Positions 1 through 9,708 of a stretch of 64,000 bases of DNA are shown one piece after another. A program made the translations under genes and the position numbers. A model generated the notes under the pieces. It made no database searches. It had not been told where the DNA came from and was given only the letters and a program-made list of their open reading frames with translations. Source of the stretch: Acinetobacter terrae (lineage in GTDB: Bacteria; Pseudomonadota; Gammaproteobacteria; Pseudomonadales; Moraxellaceae); the NCBI RefSeq assembly GCF_013004375.1, contig NZ_JABERI010000001.1, forward strand, positions 62,001 through 126,000, in the 5' to 3' direction. Positions within the stretch are counted from its first letter, which is position 1. Each line of letters starts with the position of its first letter.

Positions 1-50
1 AATTAAAGCATAATGATCGTAAACTACAATTTGGATTAATAGTTATACAA

Positions 51-74
51 AATAAGAATCATTATTATTCTCAT
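51..74. promoter_or_regulatory. Fur box upstream of the first siderophore receptor
   Basis: An AT-rich, near-palindromic stretch built from ATAAGAATCATTATTATTCT matches the GATAAT-type hexamer arrangement bound by Fur. It lies about 30 bases before the receptor start codon. Iron-replete repression of the receptor is inferred. No clear -35/-10 pair could be assigned. Confidence 0.75.
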
Positions 75-105
75 ACATTTTCACAGTTCACCTTTTGAGT
101 TAGAA

Positions 106-2436
106 ATGGCCTTCATAAAAACACGCAAAAAAATCGTATCTTCTGCGATTGTGTCATCACTTTCAGTAATGGCGGGTAATGCAATTGCACAAGATCAAGT
201 GACTCAACTTGATACTATTCGCGCTCAAGCAGAAGCAGAACAAACGCTCAAGGTAGATAAATCTGCGAATTCCAAGTTTGTTGCGCCGCTACTCGATACG
301 CCTAAATCAGTTTCTATCATTTCTAAACAGCTGATTGCCGATACTCAAGTAACAACTTTAAGCGATGCTTTGCGTACTGTGCCTGGTATTACTTTAGGTG
401 CGGGTGAAGGTGGTAACCCAAATGGTGACCGTCCATTTATTCGTGGTTATAACTCTGAAAGTTCAATGTATGTGGATGGTGTGCGTAGCGCAACTTCACA
501 AAACCGTGAAATGTTTGCCGTAGAACAAGTTGAAGTGACTAAAGGTTCTGCATCTGCAATGGGTGGTGCGGGTACCACTGGCGGTAGCATCAACATGATT
601 TCTAAAGTTGCTAAAAAAGGTGACTTCTTAGAAGGTTCTGTTGGTGCAGGTACAGACAATTACCAACGTATTACCTTAGATGGCAATAAAGATTTTGGTA
701 ATGGTATTGCCGCACGTGTTGCGGTATTGGGTCACAAAAATGAAAAAGCCGGTCAAGCCGATGGTACTGAATATGCACGTGCTGGTATTGCGCCAAGTAT
801 TACTTTTGGTTTGGACACAGCGACTCGTGCAACTTTAAGCTATTACTACTTAAAATCGGACGATACACCTGATTCAGGTATCCCTTATAACAATCCTTTC
901 TCAGCAACCAATAAACCTGCTCGAATTTCCGAAAATGGTAACGGTAAACCGATTGATGTCAAACAAGGTCTATATTACGGCTGGAAAGACCGCGATTTCC
1001 AAAAACAGGAAAATCAGATCGGAACAATCAAATTAGAACATGATTTAACTGACAATCTAACCATTAGCAATACTGCTGTGTATGGTAACTCTAAGAATGA
1101 TTACCTTTGGACCAATCCAGATGATTCAAGAGGTAATTTTTATCAACCTGGCGGTTCTTTAACAGGTAATGTTTGGGCACGTGCAAACTCTCGTGTAGCC
1201 GATACCGATACCTTTACTGACCAGCTGGCATTAACTGGTAAGTTCAATACGGGCCCCCTCAAGCATAGTTTTAACTTGGGTGCGGAGTACTCAGATCAGG
1301 AAACTGATCGTACCCAATACATTATTGATGGTCTTAACGCTACAGGTAATGCACATAATGCCTGTACGCCTGCCGATATTACTTCGGGCTGGTGTACTTC
1401 GGTACAAAACCCTAATCGTGGGCCATGGACAGGTACATTAAGTACCAATGGCGCCGACCGTTACAATATTGAAAGTAAATCAAAATCTGTTTATTTCTTA
1501 GATAGCATTGAATTCAATCCACAATGGATTTTAGATTTGGGCGTTCGTTGGGATGACTATTCAACTGAACAAACGATGACTTATGGTGCACGAAATAACT
1601 CAGTTACTGGTGCAAACAATACACCGATTACAGCAAATGCAGGTGATAAAGTTACGATCGAAAATGATAAAGACTTTATTAACTATCAGGCTGGTATCAC
1701 TTTCAAACCTGTTGAGAATGGTAGCATCTATGCAAGTTATGCGACTTCTTCAAATCCAGTCGGTGTAGATGGTGGCGATGGTTCTGAAGGGATTACAGCT
1801 GCAATCAACAATCTTAAACCTGAAGAAGTCCGCACCATGGAGTTAGGGACTAAATGGGATGTCTTGAATGACAAACTCAACCTGACTGCAGCTATTTTCC
1901 GTACTGAAAAAACCAATACTCGTGCGACCGGAGATGATGGTACGACAAGTAATATTGGTGAAACTCGTGTTGATGGTATTGAATTAGGTGCTAGCGGTAA
2001 TATCACTGAAAAATGGGCTGTATCTGCTGGTTATACTTATTTAGACAGCGAGTTGGTTGATGGTGGTTATGAAAACATTGGTACTACAGCTGCACCTCTC
2101 TATATTTCAAACAGAAGTAATGGTAATCAAGTTCAAAACGTTGCTAAAAATAGCGCTACACTTTGGACCACTTACCAAGTATTACCACAGTTAACATTGG
2201 GTGCTGGCGCGGTTGCTATGGATAAAGTCTATGGTAATGCGACTAATACCAAGTTTGTTCCAGGTTACGTACGTTACGATGCCATGGCACGTTACAACGT
2301 AAACAAAAATGTTGATTTACAATTGAACGTAAACAACCTGTCTGACGAACGCTACTTCACTAAAGCATATTCTTCACACTATGCAACTGAAGCAGAAGGT
2401 CGTAGTGCAGTATTATCTTTAAACTTCAAATACTAA
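106..2436 (+). CDS. TonB-dependent siderophore receptor (PiuA/Fiu-like)
   Basis: This is an outer-membrane gated beta-barrel of 776 residues that should import a ferric catecholate-type siderophore using TonB energy. A signal peptide ends at AIA (residues 26-28). The plug domain begins around residue 60 with the family motif LDTPKSVSIISKQLI. The barrel fills the rest and ends in an aromatic residue (LNFKY), as barrel insertion requires. A Fur box lies just upstream, and a PiuC-type hydroxylase follows 109 bases downstream beyond tandem hairpins. That context resembles the piuA-piuC loci of Pseudomonas and Acinetobacter, whose receptors take up siderophore-antibiotic conjugates. The exact ligand cannot be read from sequence. 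A second, shorter receptor at 3592 shares the plug pattern and context. Confidence 0.93.
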   Translation: MAFIKTRKKIVSSAIVSSLSVMAGNAIAQDQVTQLDTIRAQAEAEQTLKVDKSANSKFVAPLLDTPKSVSIISKQLIADTQVTTLSDALRTVPGITLGAGEGGNPNGDRPFIRGYNSESSMYVDGVRSATSQNREMFAVEQVEVTKGSASAMGGAGTTGGSINMISKVAKKGDFLEGSVGAGTDNYQRITLDGNKDFGNGIAARVAVLGHKNEKAGQADGTEYARAGIAPSITFGLDTATRATLSYYYLKSDDTPDSGIPYNNPFSATNKPARISENGNGKPIDVKQGLYYGWKDRDFQKQENQIGTIKLEHDLTDNLTISNTAVYGNSKNDYLWTNPDDSRGNFYQPGGSLTGNVWARANSRVADTDTFTDQLALTGKFNTGPLKHSFNLGAEYSDQETDRTQYIIDGLNATGNAHNACTPADITSGWCTSVQNPNRGPWTGTLSTNGADRYNIESKSKSVYFLDSIEFNPQWILDLGVRWDDYSTEQTMTYGARNNSVTGANNTPITANAGDKVTIENDKDFINYQAGITFKPVENGSIYASYATSSNPVGVDGGDGSEGITAAINNLKPEEVRTMELGTKWDVLNDKLNLTAAIFRTEKTNTRATGDDGTTSNIGETRVDGIELGASGNITEKWAVSAGYTYLDSELVDGGYENIGTTAAPLYISNRSNGNQVQNVAKNSATLWTTYQVLPQLTLGAGAVAMDKVYGNATNTKFVPGYVRYDAMARYNVNKNVDLQLNVNNLSDERYFTKAYSSHYATEAEGRSAVLSLNFKY

Positions 2437-2447
2437 AACCCGCTCAA

Positions 2448-2506
2448 AAATCCCATAAATTATTTATGGGATTTGATTTTAAATAGCCTCATAATGAGGC
2501 TATTTT
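2448..2506 (+). terminator. Tandem hairpins between receptor and hydroxylase
   Basis: Two successive inverted repeats follow the receptor stop. The first pairs AAATCCCATAAAT with its complement at 2448-2473. The second pairs AATAGCCTCAT with ATGAGGCTATT and runs into a T tract at about 2483-2506. The second is a good intrinsic terminator or attenuator separating the receptor from the downstream hydroxylase. Confidence 0.75.
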
Positions 2507-2545
2507 TATAGCTCAAAGAAATCATTCTTCCAAAGGTGTATTGCC

Positions 2546-3229
2546 GTGATTCATCATATTCCTAACGTACTGAGTAAAGAACAAGTTCAATATTTTCGTG
2601 AAGAAATGAATAAAATTGAATGGGTCAATGGTAAAGTCACTGCAGGTACACTTTCAGCCACCGTCAAACAAAACCAACAACTCCCCGAAGATCTTCCACT
2701 GACTCATCACTTAAGTACGATTATTTTAGAATCATTAGGACAACATCCATTATTCCTGTCTGCGGCTATTCCTTTAGACATCATTCCGCCCCTGTTTAAC
2801 CGTTATGAAAACAATGAAGCCTTTGGCTTTCATGTCGACAATTCGATTCGTCGAATCCGAGGAACAAATGAACGTTTACGTACCGACCTGTCCTGTACTG
2901 TTTTTTTGAGCGAACCAGATGAATATGAAGGTGGGGATTTAGTCGTAGAAGACACTTATGGCTACCATGAAGTTAAACTTCCTGCCGGTGACATGATTCT
3001 CTACCCTTCCACCAGTTTGCATGAAGTCACGCCAGTAACCTCAGGTTGCCGTATTGCATCATTCTTTTGGGTGCAAAGCATGATTCGTGATGAAGCAGAA
3101 CGTCATATGTTATTCAATCTTGATCAAAGCATTCAGAACCTGCGTATGCAGTTGGGTGATCAACATGATGAAGTGATCAAGCTAACCAATCTTTATCATA
3201 ATTTAATGCGTAAATGGGCTGAGCTTTAA
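2546..3229 (+). CDS. piuC: Fe(II)/2-oxoglutarate PKHD-type hydroxylase (PiuC family)
   Basis: This 227-residue protein belongs to the PKHD-type dioxygenases. The iron ligands are visible as H96 and D98 in FHVDN and H159 in SLHEV. R169 is the expected 2-oxoglutarate-binding residue. The start is GTG, preceded by AAAGG at 2532-2536 with nine bases of spacing; the N-terminus MIHHIP matches the paralogue at 5923. PiuC proteins are regularly encoded beside siderophore receptors, but their substrate is not firmly established. Here it follows the receptor at 106 and is probably iron-regulated through read-through or its own promoter. A second copy lies at 5923. Confidence 0.9.
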   Translation: MIHHIPNVLSKEQVQYFREEMNKIEWVNGKVTAGTLSATVKQNQQLPEDLPLTHHLSTIILESLGQHPLFLSAAIPLDIIPPLFNRYENNEAFGFHVDNSIRRIRGTNERLRTDLSCTVFLSEPDEYEGGDLVVEDTYGYHEVKLPAGDMILYPSTSLHEVTPVTSGCRIASFFWVQSMIRDEAERHMLFNLDQSIQNLRMQLGDQHDEVIKLTNLYHNLMRKWAEL

Positions 3230-3449
3230 TTCTTTTAACCCCCAAAAATTAAATGGGCGGTCGAGATTTTATATCGGCTAGCCCAGTCAATGACTTATAA
3301 ATATAAGAATTTCTGTTTTATCTGTGAGTCAGATTTGACTGTCATCGGATCGTTTTCTTTGAGCATGATTGCTTTATCTAATTAATAAACTTGAATTAAG
3401 TCATATTTCCATCCCTTTTCATCACAATTAAACACTCACCACCATTGTT

Positions 3450-3468
3450 AATGATAATTATTATCATT
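3450..3468. promoter_or_regulatory. Perfect palindromic Fur box upstream of the second receptor
   Basis: AATGATAAT and ATTATCATT face each other around a single T, a perfect 19-base palindrome very close to the Fur consensus. It lies about 120 bases before the receptor start at 3592. The rest of the 362-base gap (3230-3591) holds no gene; one isolated CTGTCAT at 3339 is not part of a phased array. Confidence 0.88.
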
Positions 3469-3591
3469 ATAATTCGCATAAATTGTTACAGGCCATAACA
3501 ATATCTCCGCTTTTGCTGCTATTTTGCCGACTTTAAAAGTTGCAAGGCAGTAATGGAATTCTGTCATATACGATATTAGGGATTAGCTACA

Positions 3592-5811
3592 ATGGCACAG
3601 ATTAAAAGCCGTAAACACAATCGAAATGCTCAACTGGTTGCTTTAGCTGCATCTCTCCCCCTGATGGCTCATGCAGCTAATACACAAGATGTCACTCAAC
3701 TTCCAACCATTACCGTGAAATCAGATGCAGAAAATAAATATAAAGCGGATAAGCTAAGTTCGCCTAAATATACTCAGCCTCTGGTCGATACCCCACAAAC
3801 AGTTTCAGTGATTAAAAAAGAATTATTAAAAGAACAAGGTGCAACGTCCCTAGTTGAAGCTTTAAGAAATACCCCAGGAATTACCCTGCAACTCGGTGAA
3901 AATGGCAATACCAGTGCAGGTGATGCTTTCCAAATGCGTGGGTTTTCAACTCAAACATCAACTTATGTCGATGGTATTCGTGATCTGGGTGCTGTTACTC
4001 GGGATGTATTTAACCTGGAACAGATTGAAGTAGTCAAAGGCCCTTCTGGTGCAGAAGCAGGACGTGGATCGGCATCGGGTTATATTAATCTGGCTACAAA
4101 ACTTCCTCAGACTGAAAATAGCCAAGAAGTTTCTGCAACTTATAATACGGCTGAACATGCACGCCTGACTGCCGATATGAACCAAGTGATTAATAGTGGT
4201 ACTGCTTTTCGCTTAAATGCGATGGGACAAGACGGCGGTGTTGAAGGTCGGGATTACCTTGAAAACAATAGCTGGGCAATTGCTCCTTCGATTGCCTTTG
4301 GCTTAGATACCGATACACGTCTGTATCTCTATTCGCAGCATATTCGTCAACGTAATATTCCAGACGGCGGTATCCCGACTGTAGGGATGAAGGGTTTTTA
4401 CAATGCAGATTCAGCTTTAAGTTCAGCACCTAAAGTAAACCGTGAAAATTATTATGGTCATGTGGATGATCATGAAGATGTTGATGCGGATATGTTCACG
4501 GCAAAAATCGAAAGTGATCTGGCTGAAAATGTAAAACTGACCAATATTACCCGTTTGGGCAAAACTCATATGCAACGTGTATTAACCGGGATTAATACAC
4601 TTAGCACCAACAGTTCAACCAATCCTAATGACTGGACAGTGAGCCGTTCTCGCCAAGGGGTGGATCAGGAAAATAAAATTCTCGCCAACCAGACGACTTT
4701 AAATTTAAATTTAAAAACGGGAGCGATTGAACATGACGTCGTTGCGGGTCTAGAGTTTTTAAAAGAACAGCAATATAACAAAACCATGGCAACGCAAATG
4801 CCTGGGCAAACCCCTGTTACTCCGACTGCAGCCAGCTTATACAACCCTGATCGCAACCAAGTACTCCCAAGCTTAGTGTATACGGGTGGCTACACCAATG
4901 GTGAAACGGATACTGCTGCCGCTTATTTATTTGACACGCTTAAATTCAGTGATCGTTTCCAACTCAATGGTGGTGTACGTGTCGATTATTATGATACTGA
5001 ATATGATGCTTTGACTTTGCCATCGGGCAGCGGTAGCTTGGTGCCTGCCAATTTTGGTGCGCACGATACTTTGGTCAGCTGGAAAGTGGGTGGTTTATTT
5101 AAGCCAACCACATTTAGCAGTGTCTATGCCTCTTATGCAAAATCACTAACGCCTCCGGGAAGTGCGAATTTCACTTTGTCTGAAACAGGTGCAAACAGCT
5201 CGGCAGCTGAACCTCAAGAAACCCATCATTATGAAATTGGTACGAAATGGGACTTGCTTGAAGGCAAATTGGCGTTGAATGCTGCAGCTTACCGTACTGA
5301 AAACGAAAACCAGTTTACGATTGATTCCATTACTCAACTCTCGGTACAAGAAGGTAAAAAACGCGTTGATGGAGTAGAGCTCAGTGCAGTAGGACAAATC
5401 ACCGATGTGTGGAATGTTTCAGCCGGTGTTGCTCATATGAAAGTGAAACAGCTGAATCAACAAACGGCAACTGCAACAACAGTAGCTGAACGCTGGTCAC
5501 CCGAGTGGACTGCAAGTTTATGGTCTACTTATGATGTTGCAGGCTTTAAACTGGGCTTAGGTGCACGTTATGTTGATGATCAAAAGCGTGTGATTACAGA
5601 CAGCACTGCAGCAGCGAATATGCCAAGCATTCCGGGTTATGTGGTATTTGATGCCATGGCCGGTTATACCCTCAATAAAAATGCCTCTGTAAACTTGAAT
5701 GTCTATAATCTGGCAGATAAAGAATACATCAGCACCTTAAATAATGGTGGTGGTCGTGTTGTATTGGGGCAACCGCGTTCTGCAGCCTTAACCTTTAACT
5801 ATAAGTTTTAA
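3592..5811 (+). CDS. TonB-dependent siderophore receptor, second copy
   Basis: This 739-residue outer-membrane receptor has a signal peptide ending AHA (residues 26-28). The plug starts with LVDTPQTVSVIKKELL, and the C-terminus TFNYKF ends in Phe, as expected for a beta-barrel. It follows the same design as the receptor at 106, sharing plug motifs such as the APLLDTP/QPLVDTP segment and YVDGIR/YVDGVR. The extracellular regions differ considerably, so ligand range may differ. It is preceded by a perfect Fur palindrome and followed, after a strong hairpin, by its own PiuC-type hydroxylase. This points to ancient duplication of a receptor-hydroxylase module. The catecholate-type assignment rests on family resemblance only. 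Confidence 0.92.
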   Translation: MAQIKSRKHNRNAQLVALAASLPLMAHAANTQDVTQLPTITVKSDAENKYKADKLSSPKYTQPLVDTPQTVSVIKKELLKEQGATSLVEALRNTPGITLQLGENGNTSAGDAFQMRGFSTQTSTYVDGIRDLGAVTRDVFNLEQIEVVKGPSGAEAGRGSASGYINLATKLPQTENSQEVSATYNTAEHARLTADMNQVINSGTAFRLNAMGQDGGVEGRDYLENNSWAIAPSIAFGLDTDTRLYLYSQHIRQRNIPDGGIPTVGMKGFYNADSALSSAPKVNRENYYGHVDDHEDVDADMFTAKIESDLAENVKLTNITRLGKTHMQRVLTGINTLSTNSSTNPNDWTVSRSRQGVDQENKILANQTTLNLNLKTGAIEHDVVAGLEFLKEQQYNKTMATQMPGQTPVTPTAASLYNPDRNQVLPSLVYTGGYTNGETDTAAAYLFDTLKFSDRFQLNGGVRVDYYDTEYDALTLPSGSGSLVPANFGAHDTLVSWKVGGLFKPTTFSSVYASYAKSLTPPGSANFTLSETGANSSAAEPQETHHYEIGTKWDLLEGKLALNAAAYRTENENQFTIDSITQLSVQEGKKRVDGVELSAVGQITDVWNVSAGVAHMKVKQLNQQTATATTVAERWSPEWTASLWSTYDVAGFKLGLGARYVDDQKRVITDSTAAANMPSIPGYVVFDAMAGYTLNKNASVNLNVYNLADKEYISTLNNGGGRVVLGQPRSAALTFNYKF

Positions 5812-5843
5812 GCAATTCGCTAAGTATTAGCAGATTGAGTATA

Positions 5844-5883
5844 AATGTAGTGTGTTAGAGCTAACGCACTACATTATTTTTAT
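5844..5883 (+). terminator. Hairpin after the second receptor
   Basis: A 15-base stem (AATGTAGTGTGTTAG paired with CTAACGCACTACATT, two wobble or mismatch positions) is followed by a T-rich stretch. It fits an intrinsic terminator or attenuator between the receptor and the hydroxylase. Confidence 0.75.
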
Positions 5884-5922
5884 TTTTGGGCCTTAACAAT
5901 TCAAGGGATGCAGATAAAGCGG

Positions 5923-6606
5923 ATGATGTTACATATTCCTGAAATTTTAACCAAACAGCAGGTTGCCGAATTACGCCAGCAATTGGATGCGAGTCATGCC
6001 TGGGTTCATGGTCAGCAAAGCGCAGGCTTTCAGGCTCAAAAAATAAAAAATAATCTGCAAATCGATGTGAACAGCATTATTTATCAGTCCCTTTCTCCCA
6101 AAATACTGCAAGCCTTACAGCGAAATGCTCAGGTCAAATCTGCGGCACTGCCCAAACACATGCTCTCACCTTTATTTAACTGCTATCAAGATGATGGCCA
6201 TTATGGCAATCATGTCGATAATGCGGTGCAATATTCAGATGCTACAGGACACGCGATTCGTACCGACGTTTCAATCACGCTGTTTTTGTCTGAACCTGAT
6301 GAATACGAAGGTGGTGAACTGATTATTGAAGATAATTATGGCAGTCATGAAGTAAAGCTAGATGCTGGCGATGCCATTCTCTACCCAGCTACAAGCTTGC
6401 ATCGGGTTGAACCGGTCACTCATGGCAAACGGGTTGCAGCTTTTACCTGGTTACAAAGTATGGTGAAAGATGACTGGCAACGCAGTATGTTATTTAACCT
6501 AGATATGACCATTATGAAACTACGACTACAAGTGGGCGATTCGGAAGAAATCATCAGCTTAACCAGTCATTATCATAATTTATTGCGCCAATGGGGCGAT
6601 CTATGA
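5923..6606 (+). CDS. piuC: Fe(II)/2-oxoglutarate PKHD-type hydroxylase, second PiuC copy
   Basis: A paralogue of the protein at 2546, with the same iron-binding pattern: NHVDN supplies His and Asp, and SLHRVEPV supplies the second His, followed by the oxoglutarate Arg in GKRVAAF. An upstream ATG at 5908 is in frame, but its purine-rich AAGGG is only one base away. The ATG at 5923 (MMLHIPEIL) aligns with the first copy and was preferred; the next Met, at 5926, is equally possible. The stop codon overlaps the start of the alpha-hydroxy-acid oxidase as ATGA, so the two are translationally coupled. Siderophore-related oxidation is inferred from context. Confidence 0.87.
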   Translation: MMLHIPEILTKQQVAELRQQLDASHAWVHGQQSAGFQAQKIKNNLQIDVNSIIYQSLSPKILQALQRNAQVKSAALPKHMLSPLFNCYQDDGHYGNHVDNAVQYSDATGHAIRTDVSITLFLSEPDEYEGGELIIEDNYGSHEVKLDAGDAILYPATSLHRVEPVTHGKRVAAFTWLQSMVKDDWQRSMLFNLDMTIMKLRLQVGDSEEIISLTSHYHNLLRQWGDL

Positions 6607-7706
6607 AACCGATTACGCCACTTGATCCCTTCAACCAAATTCCAGCACATTTACAAACACTAGCCGATTACGAACAACAGGCTGAAAAACACCTTCCAGA
6701 AAGTACCTGGCATTACTTGCAAGGCGGTGCCATGGATGAAGTCAGCGTTCAGGAAAACCTAGATCAGTTTAAAAAAATCCAGCTCATTCCCAGACATTTA
6801 AACGACCTGACTCAAGGCAATACCGCATGTGAAATTTTGGGACAAACATTTCCACATCCTATTTTTCTGGCACCGATTGGTCATCAACAACTTTTTCATG
6901 CCGACGGTGAACTGGCGACTGCCTTAGCAGCTGAAGTTTTACACAGCAATCTGATTTTAAGTACCTTTAGCAATACCGATATGCGTAGCGTCAAAGCTGA
7001 AAATCCTTATAAATGGTTTCAGCTTTACTGGCAAGGCGATCGTGAAAAATCATTGGCACTGGTTAAACTCGCTGAACAGCAAAATTTCAAAGCTCTGGTG
7101 ATTACGATAGATTCACCGCATAGCGGTATTCGCGATCGTGAAAGACGTGTGTTTTTCCAGTTACCTGAAGGTATGCAACATCCGCATACCCCTGCGCATA
7201 TTCCCCTGCCTGAAATTGGTGAAGATCAACACCCTGTATTTAACGGCTTAATGCAGATTGCCCCGAAATGGCAGGACATTGAATGGATTATTGCAAACAC
7301 TTCTTTGCCGGTCATTTTAAAAGGTGTTGTTCATCCCAAAGATGCTGAGCGTGCAGTTCAATCTGGCGTGCAAGGACTGATTATTTCCAATCATGGGGGG
7401 CGGGTTTTAGATAGCTGTATTTCGCCACTCACTGCCCTGCAGCGGATTAAAGCAGTTGTGCCTCAGGATTTCCCTTTAATTGTCGATGGTGGAATTCGTC
7501 GTGGAAGCGATATTTTTAAAGCCATTGCTTTAGGTGCAACAGCAGTCTGTATTGGTCGACCTTATATTCATGGTTTAGCAGTTGCCGGTGCTTTAGGCGT
7601 TGCCCATGTGATTAAAATCTTGAAGGAAGAATTTGAAATCACGATGGCTTTAGCGGGAACTGCGACATTAAACCAGATTACTTCCGACTATATTTTTCAT
7701 AAATAG
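6603..7706 (+). CDS. FMN-dependent alpha-hydroxy-acid oxidase/dehydrogenase
   Basis: A 367-residue TIM-barrel flavoprotein of the lactate oxidase/glycolate oxidase/LldD family that oxidises 2-hydroxy acids to 2-oxo acids. Visible residues include Y38 ahead of GGA, the FMN lysine K240, the catalytic base H264 and substrate Arg R267 in SNHGGRVLD, the FMN-phosphate region around D295-R299, and the GRP motif at 318-320. The start at 6603 was chosen over an ATG at 6591 because it makes a four-base ATGA overlap with the hydroxylase. Coupling to a siderophore hydroxylase is unusual for a simple lactate enzyme. The natural substrate is unknown; lactate remains possible. Confidence 0.87.
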   Translation: MKPITPLDPFNQIPAHLQTLADYEQQAEKHLPESTWHYLQGGAMDEVSVQENLDQFKKIQLIPRHLNDLTQGNTACEILGQTFPHPIFLAPIGHQQLFHADGELATALAAEVLHSNLILSTFSNTDMRSVKAENPYKWFQLYWQGDREKSLALVKLAEQQNFKALVITIDSPHSGIRDRERRVFFQLPEGMQHPHTPAHIPLPEIGEDQHPVFNGLMQIAPKWQDIEWIIANTSLPVILKGVVHPKDAERAVQSGVQGLIISNHGGRVLDSCISPLTALQRIKAVVPQDFPLIVDGGIRRGSDIFKAIALGATAVCIGRPYIHGLAVAGALGVAHVIKILKEEFEITMALAGTATLNQITSDYIFHK

Positions 7707-7973
7707 CTTAATTAAAGGAAAATATTTTCTATAAAGCTGTTGTAAACGCAAAAATAGAAAATTATTTTCGGAATAAGTGGATTAATATTTAGTTATAGAT
7801 TTGCAAGTGCTGCGATAAAGCTAAGTCGTAATAATTTATCAATATTTTACGACTTTCGACTAAAGTACCCGAAGCATTGCTTGTAAATGGTTAGAATAGA
7901 CACAATCTATATTCGTAGTACGTTGCCGTTATCCACGATTAAAAGCAATGCATGCTACACAAGGAGTTACCTC

Positions 7974-9671
7974 ATGATGTTGGCTGATCCAAGTAAAAAA
8001 TATCGTCGCATGTATCAACGTGTAGACTTGCCAGACCGTCAATGGCCAAATAATGAAATCAATCAAGCGCCAATTTGGATGAGCACCGACCTTCGTGACG
8101 GTAACCAGGCAATTTTCGAACCGATGGATATGGAACAGAAATTTAAAATGTTCCAGATGTTGGTGAAAATCGGCTTTAAACATATTGAAATTGGTTTCCC
8201 TTCTGCATCGCAAATTGACTTTGATTTCACCCGTAAATTGATTGAAGAAAATCATATTCCAGATGACGTTTACATTGAAGTTTTGGTTCAGGCGCGTGAT
8301 CATTTGATCCAACGTACTTTCGAATCATTGGTTGGTGCAAAACGCGCGATCGTGCATATCTACAATTCAAACTCACCGACTTTCCGTCAAAAAGTCTTGA
8401 ATGTTGATGTTGCCGGTGCAAAACAGTTAGCGGTAAATGCTGCGACTAAAGTGAAAGAATATGCAGCGCAATATCCTGAAACTGAATGGGTATTCCAATA
8501 CAGTCCAGAATGTTTCACTGCAACCGAATTAGAAGTGGCAAAAGATGTCTGTGATGCTGTGACTGAAATCTGGGAAGCATCACCGACAAACAAAGTGATT
8601 TTAAACTTGCCTGCAACGGTTGAAGTTTCAGGTCCGCATGTGTATGCCGACCAAATTGAATGGATGCACCGCAACATTCAACGTCGTGATGGTGTGATTA
8701 TTTCTGTTCACTGTCACAATGACCGTGGCTGTGGTATTGCAGCTTCTGAATTGGCAATTATGGCCGGTGCTGACCGTGTGGAAGGCTGTGTGTTTGGTAA
8801 TGGCGAACGTACAGGTAACGTGGACGTTGCAGCAATTGCATTGAACATGTACACCCAAGGTGTTGCACCAAACTTGGACTTCTCCAATATCAATGAAATT
8901 ATTGCCACTGTTGAAGAATGCACTGGCTTGCCCGTTCACCCGCGTCATCCGTATGCAGGCGACTTGGTGTTCACCGCATTCTCTGGTTCGCATCAAGATG
9001 CGATCAAGAAAGGTTTCGAGTTCCAGAAGAACCAAGAAATGTGGGATATGCCTTACTTGCCAATCGATCCTAAAGATTTAGGTCGTGACTATGACGCCGT
9101 GATTCGTGTCAATTCACAGTCAGGTAAAGGCGGTATTTCTTACTTGTTAGAATCAAATTACAACGTGGTCTTGCCGCGCCGTTTACAAATTGAATTCTCA
9201 CAAGCGGTTCAACAAGTGACAGATGAACAGGCGAAAGAAGTTTCAGCACAAGATATCTGGGCTTTGTTCAAACAGAATTATGTTGCAACCAAAGATGGGC
9301 ATTATTCTACCAAAAACTACAAATTGTCTGATGAAAATGGCAATCAAGTGATTGAGCTAGATATCGAAATTAACGGTGAAAATCAACACTTGCGTGGTGA
9401 AGGTAACGGTCCAATTTCTGCAATCTTGAATGCATTGCAATTGCCAATTGACGTGTTGAACTATGAAGAACGTAGCATTGGCTCGGGTGCGCATGCCAAA
9501 GCATTGGCTTTAATTGAACTTCAAGTAAAAGGCACGGGTAAATCTGCATTCGGTGCGGGTGTTCACGACAATATTGTGACGGCTTCAATCGAAGCGATTA
9601 TTGCCTGCACCAACCGTTTAATCGAGCAAGGTGTACTGAGTACAGAACAGGTTGTTGCAGCTGCGGTATAA
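7974..9671 (+). CDS. leuA: 2-isopropylmalate synthase
   Basis: The first committed enzyme of leucine biosynthesis, condensing acetyl-CoA with 2-oxoisovalerate in the cytoplasm. The 565-residue product has the long LeuA2-type architecture. The N-terminal TIM barrel carries STDLRDGNQA and the metal-binding VHCHNDRG, followed by GNGERTGNVD. The C-terminal part is the LeuA regulatory (leucine-feedback) domain, with GEGNGPISA and GAGVHDNI. An open frame extends upstream to 7887, but the start at 7974 has AAGGAG at 7961-7966 with seven bases of spacing and gives the usual N-terminus. No leucine-rich leader peptide was found in the 267 bases upstream. Confidence 0.96.
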   Translation: MMLADPSKKYRRMYQRVDLPDRQWPNNEINQAPIWMSTDLRDGNQAIFEPMDMEQKFKMFQMLVKIGFKHIEIGFPSASQIDFDFTRKLIEENHIPDDVYIEVLVQARDHLIQRTFESLVGAKRAIVHIYNSNSPTFRQKVLNVDVAGAKQLAVNAATKVKEYAAQYPETEWVFQYSPECFTATELEVAKDVCDAVTEIWEASPTNKVILNLPATVEVSGPHVYADQIEWMHRNIQRRDGVIISVHCHNDRGCGIAASELAIMAGADRVEGCVFGNGERTGNVDVAAIALNMYTQGVAPNLDFSNINEIIATVEECTGLPVHPRHPYAGDLVFTAFSGSHQDAIKKGFEFQKNQEMWDMPYLPIDPKDLGRDYDAVIRVNSQSGKGGISYLLESNYNVVLPRRLQIEFSQAVQQVTDEQAKEVSAQDIWALFKQNYVATKDGHYSTKNYKLSDENGNQVIELDIEINGENQHLRGEGNGPISAILNALQLPIDVLNYEERSIGSGAHAKALALIELQVKGTGKSAFGAGVHDNIVTASIEAIIACTNRLIEQGVLSTEQVVAAAV

Positions 9672-9708
9672 GTATTAGCAATAATATTTAGCACTAAAAT
9701 GACTTTAG

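Noticed and set aside
3328..3350. CTGTCAT at 3339 as a Pho box before the second receptor
   Set aside because: Neighbouring GTCA is out of the 11-base phase and no second heptamer follows; the site is an isolated half.
7887..7973. Leader peptide for leuA attenuation
   Set aside because: The upstream in-frame codons contain few leucines and no terminator/antiterminator hairpins; it appears to be untranslated leader.
8227..9035. Long minus-strand open frames inside leuA
   Set aside because: They are in antisense to a strongly supported gene and have no family resemblance.
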